Source: Spirochaetales bacterium
GTDB lineage: Bacteria > Spirochaetota > Spirochaetia > UBA9216
DNA length: 64,000 nucleotides
Assembly: GCA_016342585.1 (NCBI GenBank)
Contig: JAEINK010000021.1
Location: 1-64,000 of the forward strand
Direction: 5' to 3'
Part shown: piece after piece, positions 17,303-27,011 of the stretch
Layout of the letters: every line of letters begins with the position of its first letter
Position numbering within the stretch: the first letter of the stretch is position 1
Translations under genes and position numbers: made by a program
Notes under the pieces: model-generated
What the model was told of the DNA's origin: nothing
Database searches by the model: none
The model's input: the letters and a program-made list of their open reading frames with translations, nothing else

Positions 17303-18415
17303 ATGATCTATAAGAAGTACGGAAAATCAGATACGGAAGTCTCTACTCTTGGATTCGGAGGAATGCGGTTTGCTGATCCCTCCGACATTGACAAGATGGC
17401 GGAGATTGTTGTTCACGCTCATAATAAGGGTATAACCTATTTTGATACGGCTCCGGGGTATTGTGATGATCAATCGGAACTCATCATGGGGGCAGCCTTC
17501 AAGGAGATGAGAAAATCGGGAAACCCTTTTGTCGTCTCAACCAAGAGTTCGAAAAGCAATGGCAGCGAGTTGCGCAAACAACTCGAAACCTCCCTTAAAA
17601 GATTTGATATGGAGTCCCTCGATTTTTTCAACTGCTGGTATGTCCTTACCAAAGAGGATTGGGAGAGCCGAAAAGTCAATGGGGCTGTGGCGGCCATCCT
17701 GAAGGCAAAGGAAGAGGGGTTGATCAAACATGCTGTTTTTTCTACTCACCTCCCCGGGAATCAGATTGCCGAGGTTATTGAAGAGGGGTATTTCGAAGGA
17801 GTAACCCTTGGTTATTCAGCAATAAACTTTCCCTACCGGGAAGAGGGGATTACCGCCGCTGCGGAAAATGGCTTGGGTGTGGTTATTATGAATCCTCTTG
17901 GGGGCGGTATGATCCCCCAGTCGAAGGGCTCCTTTGATTTCCTGAAAGTTCGTGACGGTCAGTCTGTTGTGGATGGGGCTCTTCAGTTCCTCTATACCGA
18001 TCCCCGTATAACGACGACCCTTGTGGGTTTCAGTTCAAAGGAAGATGTGGATGGGGCTATTGCTTCAGTTGACTCTTTTACCCCCTATAGCGAAGCAGAA
18101 ATAGACCAGGTGAAATCCGGGGTCTCAGGTGAGTTAAATGCCCTTTGTACCTCCTGTAAATACTGTAAGGACTGTCCTGTGGATATCCCCGTATGGGCCT
18201 TCGTGGAAGCCTCTAACCACCTCATCATGAAGGGCGGCGAAGGGATGTACGAACGGTTAAAATACTACTGGGGTGTGGATCCTTCTCTTATCGATACCTG
18301 TATTGACTGCGGTCAATGTGAAGCCGCCTGTACTCAGAAACTCCCCATTATGAAGAGGTTCGAGATGGTAAGGAAGGCATTAGCCGAGGAAAAGGCTGCA
18401 AGAAGTAACAAATAA
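17303..18415 (+). CDS. Aldo/keto reductase with C-terminal 4Fe-4S ferredoxin domain
   Basis: The protein has 370 residues. The N-terminal ~270 residues are an aldo/keto reductase barrel (LGFGGMRFAD, TYFDTAPGYCDDQSE with catalytic Asp/Tyr). The C-terminus adds a bacterial ferredoxin-type module with two Cys motifs, CTSCKYCKDC and CIDCGQCEAAC, expected to bind two 4Fe-4S clusters. Such fusions are common in anaerobes and probably pass electrons between ferredoxin and a carbonyl substrate, which is not known. It overlaps the next gene by one base (TAATG), so the two are translationally coupled. Confidence 0.9.
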   Translation: MIYKKYGKSDTEVSTLGFGGMRFADPSDIDKMAEIVVHAHNKGITYFDTAPGYCDDQSELIMGAAFKEMRKSGNPFVVSTKSSKSNGSELRKQLETSLKRFDMESLDFFNCWYVLTKEDWESRKVNGAVAAILKAKEEGLIKHAVFSTHLPGNQIAEVIEEGYFEGVTLGYSAINFPYREEGITAAAENGLGVVIMNPLGGGMIPQSKGSFDFLKVRDGQSVVDGALQFLYTDPRITTTLVGFSSKEDVDGAIASVDSFTPYSEAEIDQVKSGVSGELNALCTSCKYCKDCPVDIPVWAFVEASNHLIMKGGEGMYERLKYYWGVDPSLIDTCIDCGQCEAACTQKLPIMKRFEMVRKALAEEKAARSNK

Positions 18416-18993
18416 TGGATGATAAACTCTACATGATCGTCGATTACATACTCAACCAGGCTGAAGACAGGGATGTGGATGTCATCTTAAAGGCGATCAA
18501 GAAGAGATATGATGACAGGGAGGGCTCCGGAGCAATGGGGCTCAAACCTGGTCAGATGGCCCGGGAAACCGCCTCTCAGATAAGCAGTCAGGTTGGTTTT
18601 TCCAGGGATATGGTCCGGGATACGGTTAAAAACATGGCCCGGGACATTATTATTAAAAATGCCCCCGAACTTTCCTCAGACCAGGTTGATGAATTACTTG
18701 ATACCTGGGTTCCCGATCCGGAACAGGCTGCCGCGGCGGCCCGTAATCAAGCCCTCCTTCCCCGGGATGTTTTGATCACCATGGTAGATCAGTTTATGAG
18801 GTATTCCCAGGATCTCATGACGGCTACCGAAATCATGGAACTTGAAAATCAAATTCCCGGTTGGGCGACAAAATATTGGGAAAAATTCCCGCCTGAACTG
18901 CGTCAGATCCTGGCCCTCTATTTAAAGGGAAAGATGCAGGAGGCCGAATTTCAGCCTGCCCTTAAAACTATTATGGATGGTTTGCCTGATTAA
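18415..18993 (+). CDS. Helical protein of unknown function coupled to the aldo/keto reductase
   Basis: The protein has 192 residues and is not recognised. It is predicted to be almost all alpha-helical, without signal peptide, membrane segment or Cys residues. The central part has DMVRDTVKNMARDIIIKNAP and PDPEQAAAAARNQ, which look like regular amphipathic helices. The start overlaps the stop of the aldo/keto reductase (TAATG), so it is made with it and may be an accessory or assembly partner. Its last 23 bases overlap the convergent trmJ gene. No function can be assigned. Confidence 0.75.
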   Translation: MDDKLYMIVDYILNQAEDRDVDVILKAIKKRYDDREGSGAMGLKPGQMARETASQISSQVGFSRDMVRDTVKNMARDIIIKNAPELSSDQVDELLDTWVPDPEQAAAAARNQALLPRDVLITMVDQFMRYSQDLMTATEIMELENQIPGWATKYWEKFPPELRQILALYLKGKMQEAEFQPALKTIMDGLPD

Positions 18994-19705
18994 GACCCCG
19001 TATTTTGGTAAAAACCAGCGTCATTCTGTCGGCTTCACGCCTGCTCAAGGATGCTCGTGCAAAGATATCCCTGAAATAATCACTTGTCTCCTCAGTATCG
19101 CCTTTTGTAAAGAATCCAATGGTCTTCAGATTTTGGGTGATAGACCCTGTCAGTTCTCTAAGTTCTTCCCTGTTAATGGGTGTGTAGCCCTCCGGACGGT
19201 GTCCTTCCCTGTCAGCTGATAAGGCTTTAAAAATTTCGTAACTCACCACCTGCACCGCATGGGAAAGATTCAAAGAGGGAAACTCCTCGTTTACCGGGAT
19301 CTTCACTGCCACATTACAGAGGTCCATATCCGCATCACTCAAGCCCGAAACCTCATTACCGAAGAGAAGGGCCACATCTCCCTTTTTAATAGAAAGAACC
19401 TTTTTAGCCAGTTCTTCCGGGTAGAGGGAGAAATACTTTCGCTTTTTTCCCCGTCGCCGGGATAAGGCTGCCGAAAAAACTGTTCCTGCCAGAGCCTCCT
19501 CAACGCTGTCGCAGTAGACCGCCGTTTCCAGAAGGTCGGCTGCATGGATGGCCGTGACCCGGGCTGCGTCGAGGTCAACCTGCGTCTGGCCTGCGATATA
19601 GAGTCGGGTGAGTCCCATATTCTTCATAGCCCGGCAGACCGAGCCAACATTCTTTGACTGTTTTGGATTTTCAAGGATGACACGGATGTGGTTGAGTTCT
19701 TTCAT
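18971..19705 (-). CDS. trmJ: tRNA (cytidine/uridine-2'-O-)-methyltransferase, TrmJ type
   Basis: This is a SPOUT-class methyltransferase of 244 residues that uses SAM to 2'-O-methylate position 32 of tRNAs. Motif 1 is NVGSVCRAMKNMG, motif 2 is LLFGNEVSGLSD, and motif 3 is IPVNEEFPSLNLSHAVQVVSYEI, which forms the knot (SLNLSHAV core). The C-terminal extension (RDIFARASLSRREADRM) is typical of TrmJ rather than shorter TrmL. The 3' end overlaps the converging helical-protein gene by 23 bp. Confidence 0.9.
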   Translation of the reverse strand: MKELNHIRVILENPKQSKNVGSVCRAMKNMGLTRLYIAGQTQVDLDAARVTAIHAADLLETAVYCDSVEEALAGTVFSAALSRRRGKKRKYFSLYPEELAKKVLSIKKGDVALLFGNEVSGLSDADMDLCNVAVKIPVNEEFPSLNLSHAVQVVSYEIFKALSADREGHRPEGYTPINREELRELTGSITQNLKTIGFFTKGDTEETSDYFRDIFARASLSRREADRMTLVFTKIRGLNQANHP

Positions 19706-19972
19706 GGGGAAGATTCTATCATATTTTTTAGGGAAGATCGAAGCAGAATCTGCCTCTTCTGCTTATCCAAAGGTGCCTGGTCCGGCACTGTCCGGCAGCC
19801 TGCGGTTGCCGAAGGCGGGTTAAAGCTATCCTCTCAATACTAAGGGGGGAATGTTCCGGTGTACTATCGTTGGAAAAATTTTCATAATGCTTGATAAGTA
19901 GAATTAGAGCTCCTATAATTTATAAGGGAACTATAGGTATAATCTTGAGCATTTATAGAGGGAGGTGTTTCT
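19706..19972. other. Intergenic region with hairpins, no gene seen
   Basis: This 267-bp stretch holds an 8-bp perfect stem AAGCAGAA/TTCTGCTT (19741-19748 with 19757-19764), then a GC-rich part with repeated GTCCGGCA words. No coding frame is convincing. The region before 19973 is AT-rich and must contain the promoter of the binding-protein/kinase pair. Confidence 0.4.
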
Positions 19973-21004
19973 ATGAAAAAAAGACCTACCCTGATCATTA
20001 TATTATTGATAGTTACTATATCAGTTTTATTTAGTTTGTTTTTAGGGCCAAAAGATAAAGATACGTTAATTACTGTTGATGAGATTCAGACTGTAAGGAT
20101 AGCCCTGTCCAGTGCTTTTATTACAGCCCCGGTTCTTGTGGCACGACAGTTGAATTATTTTGCAGAAGAGGGAATTGATCTTGTTGTTATCGGAGACTAT
20201 GGCAGCGGAAGAGATGCATTAAATAAAATGCTTGATGGCGGGGCAGATATTTCTACTGTAGCCACAACTCCAGTTGTATTAAATAGTTTTTCCAGGGATG
20301 ATAATTCCATATTTGTAACTTATACAACAACCTATGAAGGGATTAAAGTGATTGCCCGTACAGATAAGGGAATTTCCTCTCCACTAGATCTTAGAGACAA
20401 GCGTATTGCTGTGGTGGAAGGGACAATTTCTGAATTATTGATGGATTCTCTGCTTGCCTATAGCAAAATCCCTCTCTCAGATGTCTCTCTCGTGTATTTA
20501 ACCTCCGAAGAAATGATAGATGCCCTGATAAACGATGAAATTGATGCTATTTCAATATGGGAACCATATGCCAATAATGCTCTTACAGTACTTAAAGATA
20601 AAGGTGTAAAAATCCCCACCTCAAAAGTATATCGTATTGCTGTAAATCTCGCAGTAATGAACGATTTTGCCAGAGACTATCCTGATTCATTGGTTAAGAT
20701 TGTCAGAGCCTTATCAAAAGCGGTAGCGTATATGAACGGGAATAAAGAAGAAGCAATGTTGCTGATTTCTGAAATTCTTGATTTGGATATAAGGTTGGTA
20801 GAGAAGAATTGGGACGAAGCCTCTTTCAATTTATCACTGGATCAATTGTTGCTTATAACAATGGAAAATGAAGCATCGTGGGCTATTGATAATGTTGATA
20901 TCCTCGAGAAGAAATCCATACCCGATTATCTGAATTATATCTACTTTTCTGCCCTATCTGAAGTAGATCCTGATGCTGTCTCCATTATCAGAGAAAAGCA
21001 ATGA
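19973..21004 (+). CDS. NMT1/SsuA-like substrate-binding protein, probable sensor partner
   Basis: The protein has 343 residues, with an N-terminal hydrophobic segment (LIIILLIVTISVLFSLFL) and a periplasmic binding domain of the nitrate/taurine/thiamine-precursor type. VRIALSSAFITAPVLVARQ is the usual first strand, and SIWEPYANNAL is the typical hinge region. No Cys follows the signal, so it is either released or anchored by the uncleaved helix. No permease or ATPase is nearby. Instead its stop overlaps the start of a hybrid histidine kinase (ATGA), so it probably presents a ligand to that kinase. The ligand is unknown. GGGAGGTG precedes the ATG. Confidence 0.85.
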   Translation: MKKRPTLIIILLIVTISVLFSLFLGPKDKDTLITVDEIQTVRIALSSAFITAPVLVARQLNYFAEEGIDLVVIGDYGSGRDALNKMLDGGADISTVATTPVVLNSFSRDDNSIFVTYTTTYEGIKVIARTDKGISSPLDLRDKRIAVVEGTISELLMDSLLAYSKIPLSDVSLVYLTSEEMIDALINDEIDAISIWEPYANNALTVLKDKGVKIPTSKVYRIAVNLAVMNDFARDYPDSLVKIVRALSKAVAYMNGNKEEAMLLISEILDLDIRLVEKNWDEASFNLSLDQLLLITMENEASWAIDNVDILEKKSIPDYLNYIYFSALSEVDPDAVSIIREKQ

Positions 21005-22950
21005 CAATAAAAAACAGGCTCTTTTTTAATGCTGCTTTTTTCATTCTGTCGGGCTCTCTTTTTTTTGTATTACTATTGGTTTTTTCCAGTGAATTAAATA
21101 AACATATTGAACAATCGGAAATTGCTGTAGACCTGGTACAAAATACGATCGAGCTGATTACTCTGACGGAGGAGTATACTAGAAACCATTATGTTCGCAG
21201 TGAAAGGCAATGGCAATATCAATTCAAAACATTATTTGATATCATTGACAATAACAAAAGTAATCCATCTTTTCAGTCCATCCAGGAACCGATTAGTCTA
21301 CTCAATCTCTACTTTATCAGGTTGACCGAGGAGTTCAGGAATAAACAGATTATAATTCAGAATGATAGTTCGGCCGAAGAGATTGAAATTATTAATCGGA
21401 TGGAAAATATGCTTTTAGAACAGATTCATGTAAGTACACAGGAAATCTTAACGAAAAGCTTTAGAGTTCAAGATGAAGCGGAAAAATCCATACACAGAAT
21501 CCAGCTTAAAATGACTTTACTTATCATCTCTTTTGTTCTGATCATTATTATATTCAACTTTTTCAACTCAATAAATTCTATCAGAAAAATATTAAAGCCA
21601 TTGAATCATCTTCTTAATGGAGTAAAACAGGTGGGTGGGGAAGATTTTAAGCAGCAGCTTATAATTCCGGAGAAAGAGCTTCCCGAGGATTCTAATGATG
21701 AAATATCTGAACTGACAACCGCCTTTAATGAAATGACTATACGGCTTAACGAGACTTTTTCAAACCTATTAATCGAAATGAATGAACGAAAACATGCTGA
21801 GATTCAGTTAGCACATTCACAGAAAATGGACTCGCTTGGACAACTTGCCGGTGGAATGGCTCATGATTTCAATAACGTATTAAATGGAATAATGGGTGCT
21901 GCAGAACTTCTTCAACTTTCGCAAAGTGAACTCGATGGGAAAGCTTTGAAATATACTGACATTATTCTGGAGGCTTCGAAAAGAGCGTCGGATCTGATTG
22001 GAAAACTTTTAGCCTTTGGCCGGAAAGAAAGTCTACTGTTCTCTCCTGTTGATATAGATCAAGTCCTTGATGATTCATTAGATATATTAAATGGAACAAT
22101 AGATAAGAAGATAGCTATTACATTGAAAAAAACAGTCCGAAAGAAAAATATCAATGGTGATCTGTCCGGATTAGAAAATGCCATTATTAATTTATGCATA
22201 AATTCGAGCCAGGCTATGGAAGGCGGCGGTACAATCCGGATTACCACGGAGAATGTTTATCTTGATGATTCATATTGTGAATCCAGTTTATTTGATATTG
22301 ATCCGGGGGAATACTGTAAAATTACCCTGGAGGATACAGGTGCAGGAATCCCCTCTGAATATTTAGCAAAGATATTTGACCCTTTTTTTACCACTAAAGA
22401 ATTGGGGAAAGGAACAGGCTTAGGTCTGGCTACCGTATATGGAACCATTAGAAATCATAAAGGAGAGATATTGGTCTCAAGTGAAGTCGGAGCAGGGACA
22501 ACATTTCATCTGCTCCTACCGTGTATTGAATTATCAGAAGAACAAGAACAGTTAGAAACCGAGGGAATGAATGAATCGGACTTGAATAATAGTCTGGCCC
22601 TTCTTGTTGATGATGAAGAGTTTAATCGGATTTTGGGTACAGAGATCTTAAAATCCCTGGGGTATAAGGTTCTTCTTGCGAATGATGGACAGGAATCTGT
22701 AGAGATATTCGAAAAATATCATGAGGATATTGATATTGTGATTATGGATATGATTATGCCCAGAATGAACGGCTCTGAAGCTTTTTTCAAAATTAAAGAA
22801 ATAGATGAAAACTGTAAGGTTATAATTACATCCGGCTACACTGATAATGAGAATATTTCAAAATTAATAAATTCCGGATTAGCTGGATTTATCAATAAAC
22901 CATATAGAATATATGAATTGCGACAACTATTAAAAGACATTTTGAATTAG
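21001..22950 (+). CDS. Hybrid sensor histidine kinase with receiver domain
   Basis: The protein has 649 residues. There are two membrane segments (about 9-27 and 173-190) enclosing a ~145-residue helical periplasmic sensor. A HAMP linker follows, then HisKA with phospho-His ~288 ([11 protein letters not shown]). HATPase motifs include [17 protein letters not shown] and [13 protein letters not shown]. The C-terminal receiver has the phospho-Asp in [13 protein letters not shown]. There is no output domain, so a separate Hpt or regulator is needed. It overlaps the upstream binding protein gene by four bases. The pair forms a ligand-binding-protein plus kinase unit. Confidence 0.95.
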   Translation: MTIKNRLFFNAAFFILSGSLFFVLLLVFSSELNKHIEQSEIAVDLVQNTIELITLTEEYTRNHYVRSERQWQYQFKTLFDIIDNNKSNPSFQSIQEPISLLNLYFIRLTEEFRNKQIIIQNDSSAEEIEIINRMENMLLEQIHVSTQEILTKSFRVQDEAEKSIHRIQLKMTLLIISFVLIIIIFNFFNSINSIRKILKPLNHLLNGVKQVGGEDFKQQLIIPEKELPEDSNDEISELTTAFNEMTIRLNETFSNLLIEMNERKHAEIQLAHSQKMDSLGQLAGGMAHDFNNVLNGIMGAAELLQLSQSELDGKALKYTDIILEASKRASDLIGKLLAFGRKESLLFSPVDIDQVLDDSLDILNGTIDKKIAITLKKTVRKKNINGDLSGLENAIINLCINSSQAMEGGGTIRITTENVYLDDSYCESSLFDIDPGEYCKITLEDTGAGIPSEYLAKIFDPFFTTKELGKGTGLGLATVYGTIRNHKGEILVSSEVGAGTTFHLLLPCIELSEEQEQLETEGMNESDLNNSLALLVDDEEFNRILGTEILKSLGYKVLLANDGQESVEIFEKYHEDIDIVIMDMIMPRMNGSEAFFKIKEIDENCKVIITSGYTDNENISKLINSGLAGFINKPYRIYELRQLLKDILN

Positions 22951-23033
22951 GTACAAGAGCATGGTCGGCGTTGCTCGACAGCTTTCGGTTACTGGAGGTG
23001 GGTAACCCTGACCTGGCAAGGTATGGGATTTTT

Positions 23034-23062
23034 TTGACAGCCCGGAAAACCTGTGCTAACCT
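23034..23062 (+). promoter_or_regulatory. Promoter giving a leaderless mRNA for the secreted barrel-like protein
   Basis: TTGACA (23034-23039) is followed after 17 bp by TAACCT (23057-23062), with TG at 23054-23055. The start would be near 23069, and the ATG is at 23071, so the mRNA is nearly leaderless. No Shine-Dalgarno is present. The gap between the kinase gene and this promoter also has a GGTTAC/GTAACC hairpin. Confidence 0.5.
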
Positions 23063-23070
23063 CTTTGATT

Positions 23071-23673
23071 ATGAAGAAAGTTGTTCTTATATTAATCATT
23101 CTTGCTGCTTTACTTGTCTCCCTGCCTGCCGCCGATACTGAAGATCGCTGGGTGGAATTGACCATACCTTTTAATTTTTCCTTTCCGGGCATGGAATTTT
23201 CCGGATGGGGGCTCGAGTTCATGGGCTATACGGCCTCACCCCATATCGGCCTCGGGTGCTCCTTTGTTTTCGGAAAGAATTCCTATCTCACTTTAAATAC
23301 AGGTTGTCTTCTCTTTCTTCCCCTTGTCGAGGAGGTTGCAGTACCCCTGACACTGCGGTTCGGTTATTTCAGTGACAAGATCGAAACCCGCCGATCGCAC
23401 TACAGAACAAATGAGTATTTCGGTTTTTCCACTGCTGCCGGCCTGAAGGTGGCCCTTATCCGCCCCTGGGATGCACGGATAAACCTCCATACCATGCTGG
23501 AGGTTCGCTACGATTTTTTTACCTTCACCGAGGATTTCAAATTTAATACCTTCCTTTCGGATTTTAGGGAGTTCGAGACACTTCAACTCACCAATGCTGC
23601 CGGTATCGGCGGGTTTACTGAGGGCGGTGGAAGCAGCAATGGGGGGTACTATACCTATACGACATACTATTGA
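23071..23673 (+). CDS. Secreted protein of unknown function, beta-barrel-like
   Basis: The protein has 200 residues from ATG 23071. A clear signal peptide, KKVVLILIILAALLVSLPAA, is followed by a region rich in alternating hydrophobic and aromatic strands (LGCSFVFG, TLRFGYFSD, LEVRYDFFTF). That pattern suggests an outer-membrane beta-barrel or beta-sandwich. The C-terminus is Gly/Ser/Tyr-rich (GGGSSNGGYYTYTTYY). It has no cysteine lipobox. It lies alone between the sensor kinase and the lipoprotein operon. No family is recognised. Confidence 0.65.
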   Translation: MKKVVLILIILAALLVSLPAADTEDRWVELTIPFNFSFPGMEFSGWGLEFMGYTASPHIGLGCSFVFGKNSYLTLNTGCLLFLPLVEEVAVPLTLRFGYFSDKIETRRSHYRTNEYFGFSTAAGLKVALIRPWDARINLHTMLEVRYDFFTFTEDFKFNTFLSDFREFETLQLTNAAGIGGFTEGGGSSNGGYYTYTTYY

Positions 23674-23781
23674 TTTAGTTTTGAGTATTTTATCGAGTTG
23701 GGATAAATCTCATAAATTAAGGGTGAAATTTACTTATATCGGATTTTGATTTCTATGAAGTTCTGTGATACTCTTATATTT

Positions 23782-26700
23782 ATGAGAAAAAGATATCATG
23801 GACTCTTTTTAATTCCGGTTGTTTTAATATCGATTATTATATTCACCGGCTGTCCTAACATAATGGGAACAGATGAACAGACAAAAACTCTGAATGCTCC
23901 TGAAATTTCTCCTGATTCAGGAATTCTTGATTACTCACCGACGGTTTATATCTGGAGTATTGATCCTGAAATAGAGGACTATCGTATTTATTATACTACA
24001 GATGGATCTGTCCCCGATAATACAAGTATTTTATATAATGATGGAATAGAGATAAGTGATTCTGCCCTTATCCGAGCGGTAATGTATGTTGGAACCGAGA
24101 AAAGTCTGATCGCCACAGCCTGGTATGAGATCCCTCCTACAACTGATACCCTGCGGCCAAAGATTTCTCCAGGATACGGGATTTATGAGGAGTCGGTTGC
24201 GGTCACACTAACATCCCGTTCCGATGCGGAGATCTATTACACACTGGATGGTTCAAGTCCGGAATCTTATGGGACCCTCTACACAGAACCGTTTGTGTTG
24301 ACAGAAAGTGCTGCTGTTAAAGCAGTCGCCATTTGGGGAGAGCTTGTCAGCACGGATATTAATACTACCTATGTGATTACTCCTATTGGGGCAACCCAAA
24401 CTATTAACAGGTTTTTCTGGGGGTATTGGAAAAGTGCCTATAAGGGGCTTTGGGAAATAACCAGCGAGCAGGTCATTCAGGATAGTGATGTCCTTACTGA
24501 TAACGAAAGCTGGTCCACTTCTTCCAGTTTGTATTTTGAAGAAGGGTTGTTGGTTAAGGAGTCGGAAGACCTTCTGAGGTTCGATAAGGATGGAGCATCG
24601 GATCCTCTCTATTTTTATCGAACCCGTGGATATGACGACAGCTTTTCATTTACACTGTTCGATACTTCCGCTGGAAATACACCCCGGGCTGGTGTAAATG
24701 TTCAGGTTCGTTGTCAGAACAGCTGGTATGATTATCAGGAAATTGTCTCTGATTCTCAGGGAATGATCACGGTAGAAAATATTCTTGCAGGGAATCAGTA
24801 TGAACTCGTTATCCCGGTTCAGCCCGGAGTATCCGAAGAACTTACAAGCTTGTTTACACCCCGGTTCGATGAGCATCATATGGGAGCCTGGGATATAGCC
24901 GACTCCGGTTCTGCCGTACAGATTCGGGTTTCTGCCGGTTATAGCCAGAACTTTGATGATTTTCTTGCAGATGGAACGACCGTCTGTACTTTGGATTTTT
25001 CTGTAAGCAATTCAGGTGATACGGAACAACCGGCTTCAATCTATGAGATTTCACTTCCTTCCGGAGTTTTTGTAACCGAAGGAAATACTTCGGGAATTCT
25101 TCAAGCCTTACCGGCTCAGAGTTCAGATAATGTAATTATACGAGTAACCTGTTCTGAAATTGCCGAGTCTTTAGAGTTCAAGGATTTTATTTTTACATAT
25201 AAAGATGCCGGAGGAACGGTTCTTCAAAACCAGAGGTTCTCTGTTCCTTTTAATAGGCTCGAATATGATAGTAAGCTTTTCAATATAAATATCAGTGAAG
25301 ACAAGGATTATATCTATGAGTCTTTCGAGGATTATGCTGTTGTTTTGGATCCCCAGGGGATTCCCGGAGGTTTAACGAACAGGGAATGGAAGGCTGGACA
25401 ATGGAAAGTCATCTTAAGTAATTTCTTTAGAGAAGGTTTTAAGTACTCGATTGATCTAACCTATGCCGCTGGTTCAGCCGATGAGGAACCCTTCGAAGAT
25501 GATCCTGATTTTTCTCTGTTAACCGATCTTGGTATCGATGAACCCAACAATAATCAGATTGATGCGATACAACTTTATTTTAACAGCCGGTATTATGGAT
25601 ATCTGGGAGATGAAGATATCGATTGTTTTTATCTGGATGTCCCTGAAACCAACAGGCTTGTTTATGATGGAAATGGAGAAGACAGCGGAACGGTCCCTGC
25701 ATCAGCTGAATATGATTTTGATGATAGGGTAACTCCTGTCGGAAATCCGGGAAACCTTATTCGAGACGGTTTCGTCTTTGCAGGCTGGGGGTACTCGTCT
25801 GGGGATGCCAATAATTGGGATACTTCGAATGTTCTGGATGAGGTTCACATTGGAATTGGTGAAAAACGGTTGTTCGCCCAATGGCAGCCAGTGATCTCCG
25901 GAATGGCCGGGATGCTGATTGTTCGGGAAGACGGTGCTTTATGGAAATATAATGATACCGATGAACCGGTTATAACTGGGATCGAATCGGTCTATTCCTC
26001 CCATATTAAGCAGACGGCATCCTCTTTCTTTGCTGTCGGAACCGATGGAAGTCTCTGGGCCTGGGGTGGTAATGAATATGGACAGTTGGGAACAGGCGAC
26101 CGGATAGGGCGGGAAACCCCTGAAAAAATTCTGGACAATGCAGCGAAAGTTATTACCCTGGAGGATGTCACTCTGGTACTTGATACCGATGGTAAGCTCC
26201 ACGGATTTGGCCGAAATGTTGGCCATCTGGCCCCGCTTTCCGAAGCAAGTTTTTTTGTGTCTCCAAAGGAGCTTGCCTTGGGGGTAGAATCTTTCAGTGC
26301 TGGAAGCGATTTCCTGGCAATAATTAGTAGTGATGGTACCGTGTCGACCTCGGGACGAAATACCTTCGGCCAGCTTGGTAGAGCGGCGACGGCGGAATGG
26401 TCCGGTTTTGAAGAGATAGCTGTTGCTGCTCAGGCTGTCTCTGCGGGGGATCACCATCTGCTGATACTGAAAGATGATGGAACAGTCCTTTCAACCGGGT
26501 TCAATTCTTTTGGTCAGCTTGGGGACGGCAGTGCGGTTAATCGTTATTCACCCGGGTTGGTTTCGGGAATTACTGGTGTTGAATTTGTTTTTGCCGGGAA
26601 TGATACAAGCTTTTTTCTAAAAAATGACGGCAGCCTTTTGGGCTGTGGTGATAACAGAAAGGGTCTTCTTGGACTTGGACCCGTGGAGACAATCGATATC

Positions 26701-27009
26701 CCCACCCTTATTAAAGAGGGAATCAAGGATGTGATTCTTAATGATAACGGGACATATATTATCGATACAGGGCTCGGCCTATGGATTACAGGATATTATG
26801 ATGACGATTCCTATACCTATAGTCTGCCGGATATGACTATTCCTCAATCTGTCACCGATAACGTCCTTTCGGTTTCTCCTTTTTCGACCGGGTCTTCCAC
26901 TCCTGACCGTTATAGTTTTTTAATTTCCAGGGGGGATGGTTCTCTCTGGCTTTGGGATATTATTGATACGGATCTAACTCCCACAGAGATTTTGGCAGGG
27001 GGCGAATAA
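23782..27009 (+). CDS. Large lipoprotein 1: chitobiase-like repeats, SFFWG module, RCC1 propeller
   Basis: The protein has about 1075 residues. It begins with a lipoprotein signal ending in IIIFTGC. Two CHB_HEX_C-like Ig repeats follow (first ~45-115 with IYYTTDGSVPDN, second ~120-190 with IYYTLDGSSPES). The RFFWGYW module starts near residue 207, then an Ig-like middle region, a pre-peptidase-like segment (GIDEPNNNQ...DVDCF-type), a Listeria-Bacteroides repeat (LVYDGNGEDSGTVP...GFVFAGW) near 626, and about six RCC1 blades from ~700 (GSLWAWGGNEYGQLGTGD). It should be anchored on the cell surface or periplasmic face and bind something through the propeller. No catalytic site is seen. The ATG at 23782 gives a normal 26-residue signal; ATG 23755 is an alternative. 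Neither has a ribosome site. It is the first gene of a five-gene operon. Confidence 0.85.
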   Translation: MRKRYHGLFLIPVVLISIIIFTGCPNIMGTDEQTKTLNAPEISPDSGILDYSPTVYIWSIDPEIEDYRIYYTTDGSVPDNTSILYNDGIEISDSALIRAVMYVGTEKSLIATAWYEIPPTTDTLRPKISPGYGIYEESVAVTLTSRSDAEIYYTLDGSSPESYGTLYTEPFVLTESAAVKAVAIWGELVSTDINTTYVITPIGATQTINRFFWGYWKSAYKGLWEITSEQVIQDSDVLTDNESWSTSSSLYFEEGLLVKESEDLLRFDKDGASDPLYFYRTRGYDDSFSFTLFDTSAGNTPRAGVNVQVRCQNSWYDYQEIVSDSQGMITVENILAGNQYELVIPVQPGVSEELTSLFTPRFDEHHMGAWDIADSGSAVQIRVSAGYSQNFDDFLADGTTVCTLDFSVSNSGDTEQPASIYEISLPSGVFVTEGNTSGILQALPAQSSDNVIIRVTCSEIAESLEFKDFIFTYKDAGGTVLQNQRFSVPFNRLEYDSKLFNINISEDKDYIYESFEDYAVVLDPQGIPGGLTNREWKAGQWKVILSNFFREGFKYSIDLTYAAGSADEEPFEDDPDFSLLTDLGIDEPNNNQIDAIQLYFNSRYYGYLGDEDIDCFYLDVPETNRLVYDGNGEDSGTVPASAEYDFDDRVTPVGNPGNLIRDGFVFAGWGYSSGDANNWDTSNVLDEVHIGIGEKRLFAQWQPVISGMAGMLIVREDGALWKYNDTDEPVITGIESVYSSHIKQTASSFFAVGTDGSLWAWGGNEYGQLGTGDRIGRETPEKILDNAAKVITLEDVTLVLDTDGKLHGFGRNVGHLAPLSEASFFVSPKELALGVESFSAGSDFLAIISSDGTVSTSGRNTFGQLGRAATAEWSGFEEIAVAAQAVSAGDHHLLILKDDGTVLSTGFNSFGQLGDGSAVNRYSPGLVSGITGVEFVFAGNDTSFFLKNDGSLLGCGDNRKGLLGLGPVETIDIPTLIKEGIKDVILNDNGTYIIDTGLGLWITGYYDDDSYTYSLPDMTIPQSVTDNVLSVSPFSTGSSTPDRYSFLISRGDGSLWLWDIIDTDLTPTEILAGGE

Positions 27010-27011
27010 AC

